Shown here: positions 22,799-33,590 of the stretch, piece by piece
How the letters are laid out: each line of letters begins with the position of its first letter
Position numbering within the stretch: position 1 is the stretch's first letter
Assembly (NCBI GenBank): GCA_026027325.1
Contig: JAMSLZ010000024.1
Span: 97,065 to 161,064, forward strand
DNA from: Actinomucor elegans
Taxonomy: Eukaryota; Mucoromycota; Mucoromycetes; Mucorales; Mucoraceae
Direction: 5' to 3'
DNA length: 64,000 nt
Program-made: the position numbers and the translations under genes
The notes under the pieces: generated by a model
The model's input: the letters and a program-made list of their open reading frames with translations, nothing else
What the model was told of the DNA's origin: nothing
The model's database searches: none

Positions 22799-23477
22799 CG
22801 TCATTTCTTCACTGATGATTTCACTCACCACCAATATTACCACTCATTCAAAACTGGATTTTCAGTATAGTATGGGTATTGGAGCGTCATCTAGACAAAG
22901 TGAAGTTAGTATAACTGCAGCATATACTGTTTTATTTATGGTTGATTTGACTATATTCGGGATGGTTACGGTAAAAGAAGTACATAATAGTAATACAAAA
23001 AAAAGTATAGGGATTAGAAAAACTTAGTTATAGAATATACAAAAGCTCGTTGACCCAAAACGGCATAACTCATAAAATAATACATTATCTATAGACATAC
23101 TTAACATGAACACAATCAGGTAGTTGAGTTACAATCTAACATAAAATAGCTAGTTAGCTAGAAATGATAACCATATTTCAATGATCAATAATGACAAAAA
23201 AGTACTAATGAGTTTCTCGGTTATTTATACATTTTTATACCTTAGTGGTCAATGGAACAAATGTTATTTAAATGTCTCTTTACTTACAAAGTAGGTTGAA
23301 AATGAAGCTCTGTGGTTTGAATTTGCCTTGTTTCTGGAATGATAACAAATGCTGAATCAAGAATCATTAAATATCTAGCCATTTTATGAGTGCAGCGTAT
23401 TCATAAAGTTTTTTCAGGAGATAGGATTTAAAATCAAAATATAGTGTTCAAATCATTGGTCGAATCAATATTCTTGC

Positions 23478-23485
23478 TATAAATA
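23478..23485 (+). promoter_or_regulatory. TATA box of OSCA/CSC1 copy 1
   Basis: TATAAATA 69 bp before the start codon, at the same distance as the TATATAAA element of copy 2. Confidence 0.55.
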
Positions 23486-23553
23486 TAACACACTTGAAAT
23501 TACACTGAATGGAGCTTCCTTCTTATTGTTTTAATAAACTTTTTATTACAAAA

Positions 23554-26240
23554 ATGAATGTGTATGTATCATACGATGACCAAAGAAAGCAAAATATCTC
23601 GGTTATGGCACAGTCAATGAGTATACAGTTGGTTGTTAACATTGGCATAGCTGTTCTTGCTATGGTTGGCATTGGTTTTTTAAGACATGTATGTATACTT
23701 TTTAATTCCTATCAATTTACTCATACACAATGTCATTCGGTAGAAACGCAAATTAACAGCTAAAGAGTAAGCAACTGTCATCTAATCTTATTATATATAA
23801 ACGCTAATGATATCGGTTTATACAGATGTCAGATACCTACGATAGACCATAAAAACTTATTTTCATGGATCGAATCAGACAATGGATTACGTGAGCAAAT
23901 AGGCTGTGATGCCTACTTGTATATTCGATTTGTTTGTCTATTAAAAAGACTGTTCCTTTTCATGAGTATAATTGGCCTTTGCGTTTTGGTTCCAATCAAC
24001 ATTGCCGCCACGCGAGCCACAGGCGATTGGCCACCAGTATCTGGTAGTATTGATTTCTTGTCCATTTCAGGCATCAATTTACAGGGTGGAAGATTAAGAG
24101 AAGATCCCAATCTGTACTGGTACTGGTCACCATTTGTAGCCACCTGGCTATTTTCTTTACTTACCATTTACTTCATGCATGATATGTCTGAAGACTATAT
24201 CAGTACGCGTGAGTATTTCTTTGAAGCACCAGAAAACAAAGCCAATGTAACGTCCTTGATGGTCAGCGGTGTACCTGAATCTATGCGTTCAGACGAGAAG
24301 CTAAAAGAATGGGTTGAATCTACAGAATCTTTTGAATATCCCATCCAAGAAGCCATGATTGGACGTGATAATCTGACTTTGTTTGAACTGATTGAAAAGC
24401 ATGAAGCGGCTGTAAGACAATTAGAGATCACACTAGCCTCTTATTTAGGTGGTATGTCAATAAAAAGTAATACCCTGCATACCAACTGACACTTTATATA
24501 GATGGCAAAGAAAACTTGGATACAAAAAAGAGGCCAACTGTACGTATTGGTGGATTTTTATGCTTCGGTAGCCGCGAAGTCGATGCCATAAATTATTACA
24601 CCAAAGAAGTAGCTTACTTAAACAAAGAAATCGAAATACTGCGCAAGTGTCCATCCACCAATAACGCATCTTATGGCTGGATTAAATTTAAACACATTGA
24701 ATGGGCACATGCTGCTGTAATTACAGCCAATAAGAGCAAACAACTCCAACTCTCGCCTACTTGTTCTGACCTTATATGGCACAACTTACAAATGAACGAA
24801 AAGAAGCTTACAGTCAAAGGTTGGATTGGCCATGGTATTTATTTGGTGCTTACCATTATTTGGATGATCTTTATATCTGCTTTATCTACCAGCTCCAATG
24901 CGGTCAACTTTGTCAGTCTCTTTCCTGATCCACAATCCTTTATGGGGAACCATCAACTCTTTGTGAGCTTGATTAAATCCTATTTTACACCTATAACTAT
25001 GGTAATCTTTTTCTATTTGGTACCCATTTTTTTCCGCTCCCTTTCAGAGAAACAAGGCTATACAACACATACCGCGTTAAATCACGGATTACTGACCAAA
25101 CTGTATGTGTTTTTCATTGTCAGTAATCTACTATTATTCTCCTTGGGTTCTATACTGATTGATGCCTATGGACAGCTACGTGCAGGTAACTTTACAAGTA
25201 TACAGAGCATTTCCGAATATATTATGTGTATTGCCAAAAATATTGCCGATATCTCCACATTTTGGATCAACTTTGTCTGTCTCAATTCACTCACGTTGGT
25301 TATGGACTTGGCTACGATGTGGTCTTTAATTGCCTCCACTATTAAAAAGTCCCTGACGCATCCAACTCCTCGCGAGCTACGAGAAATGGCTCAACCACCT
25401 CCCTTTGACTTTTTGCAAAAATACAATCTATCATTATTCCTATTTACTATTGCGCTGGTGTATTCTGCTATGTCGCCTCTGATCTTGCCATTCGCTTTGG
25501 TCTATTTCTCAGTAGCCGAAAGTGTACACAAGTGCATGTTAATGTATATATGTGCCACCAAAATAGAAAGTGGCGGCAAGATTGGGCCTATTTTATATCG
25601 AATGGTCACGACATCGGTTTTATTCTTTCAGCTAATCATGATAACTATTTTGTGGTTCAAAGGCGGTTTAGTCCAAGTATACTGCTTGATCCCATTACCG
25701 ATATTGACGTTGGTTTATCAATATGTATATTATAGACGTATGCTTCTCTTTGGCTCTTACAAGATTCGTGTTAAATATGTTAGCTGCATAAATCGCGCTC
25801 TCCAAGAAAAAATATTGTATACAATCGACAACCTTTTAAGAACGGCTGAAATACATCTATCGATACCTGGACGCTGCCGAAGTGAAAGTAAATCGTTTGT
25901 ATTGAAAAATGAGTTTCAAGACCCTGCATATCACGGCAGGCTACCTGTTCCAACTGTCCATGACGACGTCAAGTGCTTGTTACAAAAAGTGTATCAACAG
26001 CCCTTGGTCGCTGATGAAAACCAGAAACGATCCAAAGAAACGTTTCAACAATATGGCAGAAATATCATACACGGGAGTACTGTAGAGAAAGGCGAGGTAT
26101 TCCATAGGAAAAATTACCATCAAGTAACTTTCGGTGGGCCCTGTCTCAATGTAAAATTTGCAACTGCAACCGAAAGTGAGATTCAAGATATCGACAGTAA
26201 TAGCTATGAAGGCCAAGTTATAGTGAATTCAGAGCAGTAA
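23554..26240 (+). CDS. OSCA/CSC1 (TMEM63, DUF221) calcium-permeable cation channel, copy 1
   Basis: Four exons (23554-23688, 23744-23766, 23826-24451, 24502-26240) give 840 residues; all three introns match those of copy 2 in position and phase. Domain order fits the family: first TM after MNVYVSYDDQRK, late-exocytosis/RSN1 TM region with IGCDAYLYIRFVCLLK and PINIAATRATGDWPP, cytosolic PHM7-type domain (EYFFEAPENKANVTSLMVSGVPES, NASYGWIKF), then the 7-TM core with FPDPQSF, TFWINFVCLNSLTL, PPPFDFLQKYN and ALVYSAMSPLILPFALVYF. OSCA/TMEM63 proteins are osmo- or mechanosensitive cation channels; in yeast relatives sit in plasma membrane or vacuole. Exon 2 is only 23 nt, half of that in copy 2. 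The C-terminal tail stops about 200 residues short of copy 2; its decayed continuation is visible downstream. Confidence 0.92.
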
Positions 26241-26679
26241 AAGAATACTTTTTGAAATTGTTTTTATTCTCGAACTCATTAAAGTAAAGGGGAGATATCT
26301 AACTACGCATTTTATATAATTTATCGGGAAGATGATCTATAGTGCATATAATAAGCTAAAATTTGCCAATCCATTTTTTATTAATGGCATATGCTCAAAA
26401 ATAATTAAATGGTCCAAATCTAGCTTGTCCTAACTCATGGGCTATTTCAGACTGATATTACTTATATTAGTTGTCCTATAAGGCTTTTTAAACTCCATCT
26501 CCTCTTTCCTGATCTTGTTCAAAAGAAAACGAGATGATTGAGTATCATGCACCCAATTGAGGTCTTAATAAAATTTTCTGTTTAAATGTAGATATTATAT
26601 GCATTGTAAGCGCATTATTGTAGAACTGGTTCATTGGCTACTGAAAGATTTTCGTTACAAAAGTTACTATTCTATAACC

Positions 26680-27395
26680 AAAGATCAAAATTCCACTGTT
26701 ACCGACAGCAGCTTGCAATTACCAAAGTACCCGTTTTCGCATTAATCATGCTGTCAATCAGATATTGAAGAACCTTCTTTGCTACGTTCTCATGATCAAT
26801 TTTCTCTACCATAAATTCTTCCCAAGCAACCTGAAAGTATGATTCAACAACTCATGTGCCGCGTACTACAGCATGAATACAACATTACTTCAGAATGTAC
26901 TGAAATCGAGAATTCGTTCACGTTTAATTTCAGCACTCCAACTTAGCTGTTAACAATGAATTAAAAAAAGCGAGCGAGGTCTGGATAATGAAACGATTTA
27001 AGCTGCATCATCACTTCAAGACACCTTAGAGCCACTGGTCGGATTAGATGGCTCAGTATTAGAAAGAAAAATGAACAACTCCATAACCACAACCACAATC
27101 GCAATCACAGCCACCTGCGATAACATCTGGTGTATCAATCATGACGATTCACCGATCCATCTCTGATATGCATGCACCAATGTTTTAATCTTCATCAGAG
27201 GCTTTGATGTCACTTGGTTAGAAAGAAATTGTAGTGTACAGCCAATCTACCGAATTATATGGTGAAATAAGAATATTGTAGTTTCGTTTGTCGTAGTCGG
27301 TCCATCAAACAGAGTTGTATACTATATTCATGCTATCATGGTATGGAAAAAGAAAAACCGGTCGAGAATTCCTTTGAAAATATACCTCAATATAT
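26680..27395 (+). pseudogene. Decayed C-terminal tail of OSCA/CSC1 copy 1
   Basis: Noncoding sequence that matches the tail coding region of copy 2 in pieces and in order: near 26685 (CAAAATTCCACTG) to 31754; near 26885 (ACATTACTTCAGAATGTACT) to 31933; near 26980 (TCTGGATAATGAAACGATT) to 32024; and near 27365 (GAGAATTCCTTTG) to 32420. Frameshifts and stops throughout. It is separated from the copy-1 stop by about 440 bp with no counterpart in copy 2, consistent with an insertion that ended the reading frame. Confidence 0.65.
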
Positions 27396-27495
27396 CTTAT
27401 CTGACATGTGTATTAAACAGATTATCTATAAATTACTACGTTTTAATTCCATCGAATGCCAGATACTGAACATTGGGGAAGACTTAACGAAAATC

Positions 27496-28376
27496 TATCG
27501 AATAGATAATAAAATAATTTTCATACACTTAATATATATATATATGTATGTGTACGTATTATACTATAAGATCAAATTTTCTAACTCTACCTTTTTTTTT
27601 ACAGCTAAAAAAGAAATGCAAATTCATAGCCTATTAATAGCATAAACTTAGTGCAGTATAGGTTGATACAGAATACTAGAGTGTTGACGATATTTACTGA
27701 AAACTGAACTAATATAAATACCGGTTAATGTTTATGCTTAGTGGTGAGGGTTATAGACTTACACTAGCATTGTAAAAAAAAAAAAATACTTGTTGCGTAT
27801 CGACAAAGGTTTACTATTAGCAATAGGATTTAAGTTTTCAACCAACTCTGAACAAAATTCCGAACAAAATATCAGACAGCAAGCAGCATGCATGCGCAGC
27901 CATTAATAGTTTGAATCACATGAAGCCAATAAACTTCGAGACCGTCGAACTGTTGAGATATGGTGATATGTAAGTGTGTTGTTTGTTCGCTTCCAAGATA
28001 CTCTATTTTGTCCTTTAAAAATATTCAGGTTCAGAGTGCGACTTTTTTCCAGCTTGATTTGGTCTCAGCTCGCGATCATCGACAGGTATTTTATCGCTTC
28101 ACTTTCTCTTGATTCATATCATATGTCATGATTTTAAACTTATTAAACTCGCCTTTTCTCTTCTCGCATCTTATGTTTAAAAGATGTTCAATAAAAACAG
28201 ATCTCAGCCTCTTCTACAAAAAAAGGTGGTTTGTTTGATAGCGTAACCGGCATTTTAGAGTTATAGTTCATATTACGCTTTACAAATCACTGTACAGGGT
28301 GTATATCGCTATATTTTAATATAAAACCTGAATGGCTATCATAAGATCGAGTACTGTAAAGATGTTCTTTAACTGA
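27496..28376. other. Spacer between the two tandem units
   Basis: No coding signal. Contains a (TA)-rich stretch near 27530, a T10 run near 27590 and an A13 run near 27775. Confidence 0.4.
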
Positions 28377-28755
28377 TAGTTTCTTTCTCCAACATTATCC
28401 CTTATTCAAAACCTGGCTTTTCAGCGGTATGGTTACTTGAGAGACAGTCGAATCAGAGCTGCATTACATCTACGGCTTCTTACTGCCTTATTATTATTTG
28501 TTTTGATTCGAATGGTTGAGCAGAAAAAGCCTCATAATGAGAATAGAAGAAAGTATAAGGACTTCAGTAACTTATCTGTAGTATATACAAAAATGTTGAA
28601 GACTCAAAGTAACATAGATTATCTTATAAGTGGTGAATTTCCTATATACATATTCAATATGAACGCAGTCATATAACTATCAGTTAAAATCTAATGTAGA
28701 ATAACTAGTTAATTAGAAAACACGACTTTCTTTTAAAGATCAACAAAGAAGCCTG

Positions 28756-28780
28756 AAAAAAAAAAAAAAAAAAAAAAAAA
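28756..28780. repeat. Poly-A run of 25 nt
   Basis: A25 in the upstream flank of OSCA/CSC1 copy 2; no equivalent run at the matching place in unit 1, so it arose after the duplication. Confidence 0.85.
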
Positions 28781-29070
28781 CTAATTGATATCCTCTGGCT
28801 ATCTGTACTTTTTCAAAAATTATTTAAACACATCTTTCACCTACAAAATATATTGAAAAACAAAAGCCTATGATGAGAGCTTACGTAATTATTGAAACGA
28901 TAGCAAAAAATGAATCTTGAGTCATTATACTGTTCAGTGGCTTTGACTTATTCGCCATTTTACGAGTGCAGTTTATTTGTGAAACATTTTCGAGAGGTTG
29001 GGCTTATGAGCATAGTGCAGAATGTTTGATCATTGTACAACGACTAGGTCGGCCGAACCAATATCTCGAC

Positions 29071-29078
29071 TATATAAA
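29071..29078 (+). promoter_or_regulatory. TATA box of OSCA/CSC1 copy 2
   Basis: TATATAAA 69 bp before the start codon, conserved in position with copy 1. Confidence 0.55.
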
Positions 29079-29146
29079 CGCGATAATCCAGGCTCTTCAC
29101 AGGATCTAATACCCATCTAATTGCTTTAGCACTTTTAAACACAAAG

Positions 29147-32100
29147 ATGAGTGTGTATGTACCATTCGATGAACAAAGAAAGGAAGATGCTTCATTTACT
29201 CTACAAACAATGGGTATACAGCTGTGCATTAACGTCGGTATAGCTACTCTTGCCATAGCTGGATTCAATTTCTTAAGACCTGTATGTATATTGTTTAATT
29301 TCGATACCAATTTACTCATATGCGATGTCATTCTGTAGAAATTCAAATTGGTGTATGAGCCTAAATTCAAATTTGCAGCTAAAAAGTAAGCAATTGTCAC
29401 CTAATACCCTTATATATAATCACTAATAATATTGGTTTATACAGATGTCAAGCATTTGAAATAAAATCAAAAGGATGGTTCTCATGGGTCAAACCAGTTA
29501 TTACAATTGAGAACAAGGTACTACGTGAACAGATAGGTTGTGATGCCTACCTGTATGTTCGATTTGTTTGTCTATTGAAATATCTGCTACTGGTCATGAG
29601 TATAATTGGTGTTGGTATATTAATTCCAATCAATATTGCTGCCACGCAAGCCACAGGTGATTGGCCACCAGCATTTGGCAGTATCAAGATCTTATCCATT
29701 GCAGGCATTAACATGGAGAACGGAAAATTAAGAGTGGACCCTAATACGGACTGGTACTGGTCGTCATTTGCTGCCACCTGGGTATTTTCTTTACTGGTCG
29801 TCTATTTTATGCACTGCGTCTCTGATGACTATGTCAAGACCCGTCAATATTTCTTTCAACAATCTGAAGAGCTAGTCCATATGAGATCCGTGATAGTCAA
29901 TGATGTACCTGAATCCGAGCGCACAAGCGAAAAATTAACAAAATGGGTTCTGGACGGAATAGGCAGTTCCACCGAAAACATTAAAGGCTCCGTGATTGGA
30001 CGTGATAATTTGGAATTATGCAAGTTGATTAAGGAGCATGAAGCTGCTGTAAAGAAATTAGAGGTTGTCATGGCCTCTTATCTAGGTAGTATGTCAGTAA
30101 GCAGCAATACTATGATTGCCAATTAACAGTTTATATAGATGGCAAAGATCCCAATACAAAAAAGAGACCAATTAAACGTGTTGGTGGGTTTTTGTGCTTT
30201 GGCGGTCGTGAAATCGATGCCATAGAGTATTATACTGAAGAAGTGGCCAAGTTAAAAGAGAAAATCAAAATATTACGCGAGTATCCATCCACCAAGAACG
30301 CATCTTATGGCTGGATCACGTTTGATTGCATTGGTCATGCTCAACGTTTTGTAGCTGAATATTATAAAGAAAAACCAATCCGAGAATCGCCCGCTCCTTC
30401 GGATCTTGTATGGCACAATTTACATGTAGACAAAAAGGATCGTACAATCAAACGCTGGGGTGGCCGCGTTATCTATTTGGTGTTTACCTTTGCCTGTATG
30501 GTTCTTGTGTCTGCTGTATCTACTGGTTCCAATGTGACCAACTTCATTCAGCTCTTTCCTGGATCGCAACCCTTTATAGATAACAATCCAGTGATCATAG
30601 GCTTCGTTCAAGCCTATTTTACACCCATCGTTATGTCTATCTTTTTCTATTTGCTACCAATTTTTTTTCGCTTCCTTGCAGAAAAACAAGGTTACAGGAC
30701 GCAAACTACGCTGGATCACCAACTAATGACCAAATTATATGTTTTTTTTGTCTTCAGCAATCTGTTACTGTTTACTGTGACTTTTATACTGATTGATATC
30801 TTTGGCCAGCTTCATGCAGGTAGCTTACCAAGCTCAGAGAGCATTTCAGAATATATCATGCAATTTGCCAAGAATATTGCCGAAGTCTCTACATTTTGGA
30901 TCAACTTTGTCTGCCTTAATTCACTTACTTTGACTATGGACTTGGCCATGGTGTGGTCTATGATTACTATCGTTATCAATAAGACTTTTAAGCGTCCAGC
31001 TCCTCACAAGGTACAAGAAATGACTCAACCACCTCCCTTTGATTTTCCGCAAAAATACAACCTGTTGCTGTTCTTATTTACCATTGCGTTGGTATATTCT
31101 GCTATTTCACCTCTGATCTTGCCATTCGCTTTGGTCTATTTCTCAGTAGCCGAAATAGTGCATAAGTACAAGTTAATGTATATATGTGCCACCAAAATAG
31201 AAAGTGGTGGCCAGGCTTGGCTCATCTTGTATCGAATGGTCACAGCATCGGTTTTATTCTTTCAGCTAATCATGATAACTATTTTGTGGTTCAAAGGCGG
31301 TTTAGTCCAAGTATACTGCTTGATCCCATTACCGATATTGACGTTGGTTTATCTATATGTATATTATAAAGGTTTACTTATCAAAGGCACTTACTTGGAC
31401 TACATTGGTGCTGATGGCGCGCCTTCCCCGCGTTATTTTCATGAAGACTCCACTAATGCATTGCAAACCGAATTCCAGGATCCTGCATTTCATAGTAAGT
31501 TACCTATCCCAACTATTTATGACGACGTCAAGCACATGATACCAAAGGTATATAAAAATCATTCTGTCACTGTTGGAGAAAAGCAAGAATTCAATGGGGA
31601 GGCTCATGACAAGGATGTAGAGAAAGGCGAGAAACATCATAAGAATTGTCTTAGTGTAACTTGCAAAATCGTTGTCAATGTAGAATTTGCAACTGTAGCC
31701 GAAAATGAAATCCTTGGTATTGATAGCAATAGTCATAAAAACGAAGGAGACCAAAATTCCACTATCTCTGGTAGTAGCGAACTGTTGCCAAAGTATTCAT
31801 TTTTGAATCAATTGTACGGACAGTCTGATGCTGAAATGCCTTTATTATATTCTAACGATAAGCAATCTCCTCCATCATTTACTTCTAAGCAACCCGACAA
31901 AAAGTTTCAGCCGCCTATGCAACATGAACAGTACATTACTTCAGAATACACTAAAATGGAGACTTCTTTCAATAAAGACAACTTGGCAACTAACAAAGCA
32001 GAGATACAGCAAAAAGAACAAGGTCTAGATAATGAAATAATTCAAGCTGCATCATTACTTGACTCAGCATCAGAAAGAAGACAAACAACACCACCACCTG

Positions 32101-32444
32101 CAATGACATTTGGCGTTCCTACAATGGCATTTGATACTCCTACGATGGCATTTGGTGCACCCACGATGTCATTTGGTGCGCCCATTATGACTCTTCATCA
32201 GCCCACTACTGATATACATGGGCCTACGGATCAACCTTCATCAGAAGCTATGGTCCTGTCTGATATGGAAGAAAATGCTGAGCCCATCCAAGTTACCGAG
32301 TTTCATCAACAGTTAAGTGTATCATTACATGGAACAAGCTCTATTCGTCGTAGTCGATCCATTAAACGAAGCCCAGTGTCATCGCGCCGTCAAGGTATAG
32401 AAAACGAGCTAACACCCGAGAATTCCTTTGGAGATATGTTGTAG
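29147..32444 (+). CDS. OSCA/CSC1 (TMEM63, DUF221) calcium-permeable cation channel, copy 2 with long tail
   Basis: Four exons (29147-29281, 29339-29385, 29445-30088, 30139-32444) give 1043 residues. Same domain order as copy 1: MSVYVPFDEQRK start and first TM, KFKLVYEPK (the family's RxVYxPK stretch, encoded by the 47-nt exon 2), IGCDAYLYVRFVCLL, PINIAATQATGDWPP, PHM7-type cytosolic domain, and the 7-TM core with TFWINFVCLNSLTL and PPPFDFPQKYN. After the last TM (about residue 690) comes a cytosolic tail of some 350 residues, Ser/Thr/Gln-rich and predicted disordered, with four 7-residue repeats of the form M(A/T/S)F(G/D)xP(T/I) at about 931-958 and a basic Arg/Ser-rich end (SSIRRSRSIKRSP). 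The role expected is osmotic or mechanical stress-gated cation flux. A 108-nt block is identical to copy 1. Confidence 0.93.
32103..32186 (+). repeat. Four 21-nt coding repeats in the copy-2 tail
   Basis: Four consecutive units beginning ATG(A/G/T)CATTTGG encode MTFGVPT, MAFDTPT, MAFGAPT and MSFGAPI. A degenerate fifth unit follows. The copy-1 remnant does not show them. Confidence 0.8.
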
Positions 32445-32445
32445 T

Positions 32446-33278
32446 AGTAGTTCTTGTGTAATATGTATATTAAATTGAACTTTTAACAAAGTATTATTCA
32501 CCTTTGATTCGATTGGATGCCAGATATTGAACATTGAAGAAAACTCAACTTTTTTTTTGGGAGATGCAACTTATTAGCATAATTGCATGTTAACTGTATT
32601 TTCTGTACTATACAAGTAAAATATATTTGATTTCTTTAATAATTACTGGCTTTACGTCCTTTTCTCATAATCTATCGTGTCGAGTCTGTTTGCAACTTCA
32701 GCTGTCAGCCATGGAATCCTTTTACTATTTTTGAAAGAGTCTATATACAAAGCACACGAACTTTTCGCGCACTTTCATTTTCGTGACGTTTCTATTACTG
32801 TACGAAGGCCAGATCTGCAAATGACTGATCATATTAACAATTCCATCTTGAATAATACCTTCTTATGTCCGATACAACCTTGCAAACAGTTCTTGAACTT
32901 GTTCTTCAAAAGAAGTTATCTGATATTCTACCATACATGATAAAATCAATATCTTATTAGGCAGTTTGGTAAAATTTTGTTCTAGATAGAAAAACTGTTT
33001 ACTAAGTGATTAAAATCAATAGTGCACGCGATAATCCTTTCCTGTATATACCATTTGAAACCTACCACTAATTCATACATCAATTTGAGTTTTCTAGCTA
33101 GCAAGTATGAATGGCAATTGATAAAAAAGTGCATAGACAGAAGGGTACTAACATATTGATGGGTTCATTCACAATGCTTCATTGATCATGCTATTGTAAA
33201 AAACCAGGCTTTTTTATTTATTTATAATTAACTCTGTGGTTTAGGTCAGATCCAATTTTTCAGTAGCATATTACGAAA
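32446..33278. other. Intergenic, no gene recognised
   Basis: End of tandem unit 2 followed by AT-rich spacer; one 87-codon plus-strand open frame near 32677 has no recognisable features and lacks a clear promoter, so I leave it out. Confidence 0.4.
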
Positions 33279-33455
33279 TCATCCACATTTAATAAGGCAA
33301 TCGTTTAAACTGTTGGTACATGCGCCCCAGGTAGGATTCTTCTTTTCACATTTGGTATTCGTACGGAAACAATTTTTTTGACAACCAGCCGATGCTGCTG
33401 TTATATTTGAAACAAGACATAAAGCAAAAATGATGAGCAGGGTTTTGATGTACAT
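33279..33455 (-). CDS. Small secreted cysteine-rich peptide (58 residues)
   Basis: A single coding exon starting MYIKTLLIIFALCLV, a classical signal peptide, with probable cleavage after the Ala-rich TAASA (about residue 23). The mature peptide of about 35 residues has six cysteines at 25, 29, 36, 46, 53 and 57, i.e. C-x3-C-x6-C-x9-C-x6-C-x3-C, a mirror-symmetric pattern, and is cationic (five Lys, one Arg, against one Glu and one Asp). Two CX3C pairs resemble alpha-hairpinin-type disulfide hairpins, but six cysteines differ from that family, so the fold is open. Likely roles of such peptides are antimicrobial, interaction or cell-surface functions; none is shown. Support for a real gene: a TATA box at 33582-33590 and a probable 58-nt 5' UTR intron (33460-33517, GTAAGT donor, CAG acceptor) ending 4 nt before the ATG. 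Confidence 0.7.
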   Translation of the reverse strand: MYIKTLLIIFALCLVSNITAASAGCQKNCFRTNTKCEKKNPTWGACTNSLNDCLIKCG

Positions 33456-33581
33456 GATACTGGTTGTATTATTGTTAGGTTAATATACAGAGATTAATTA
33501 TGTTATCTATTACTTACAGATGAGTTAGTTATTGAAAAAAGATATGTGTATGAGAGAAAAAAGGCACAAATCAAAATCTGG

Positions 33582-33590
33582 CTATTTATA
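33582..33590 (-). promoter_or_regulatory. TATA box of the small secreted peptide gene
   Basis: TATAAATAG on the minus strand, about 127 bp before the start codon, followed by a T/C-rich leader. Confidence 0.6.

Larger units (their letters stand above)
22799..27495 (+). repeat. Tandem duplication unit 1 (OSCA/CSC1 copy 1 with flanks)
   Basis: The duplicated segment starts about 750 bp before the copy-1 start codon: phrases near 22840 (CATTCAAAACTGGATTTTCAG) and near 23380 (GCCATTTTATGAGTGCAG) recur diverged near 28405 and 28960. It extends past the gene to about 27480, where CCAGATACTGAACATTG matches CCAGATATTGAACATTG near 32520 after copy 2. Confidence 0.75.
28377..32545 (+). repeat. Tandem duplication unit 2 (OSCA/CSC1 copy 2 with flanks)
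   Basis: Counterpart of unit 1, starting about 770 bp before the copy-2 start codon and ending about 100 bp after its stop. Overall nucleotide similarity outside exons is low, so the duplication is old. Confidence 0.75.

Noticed and set aside
22815..23027. Open frame upstream of channel copy 1 as an extra first exon
   Set aside because: The matching place upstream of copy 2 has a different, non-conserved frame; both copies have a TATA box just before the conserved MxVYVxxDxQRK start.
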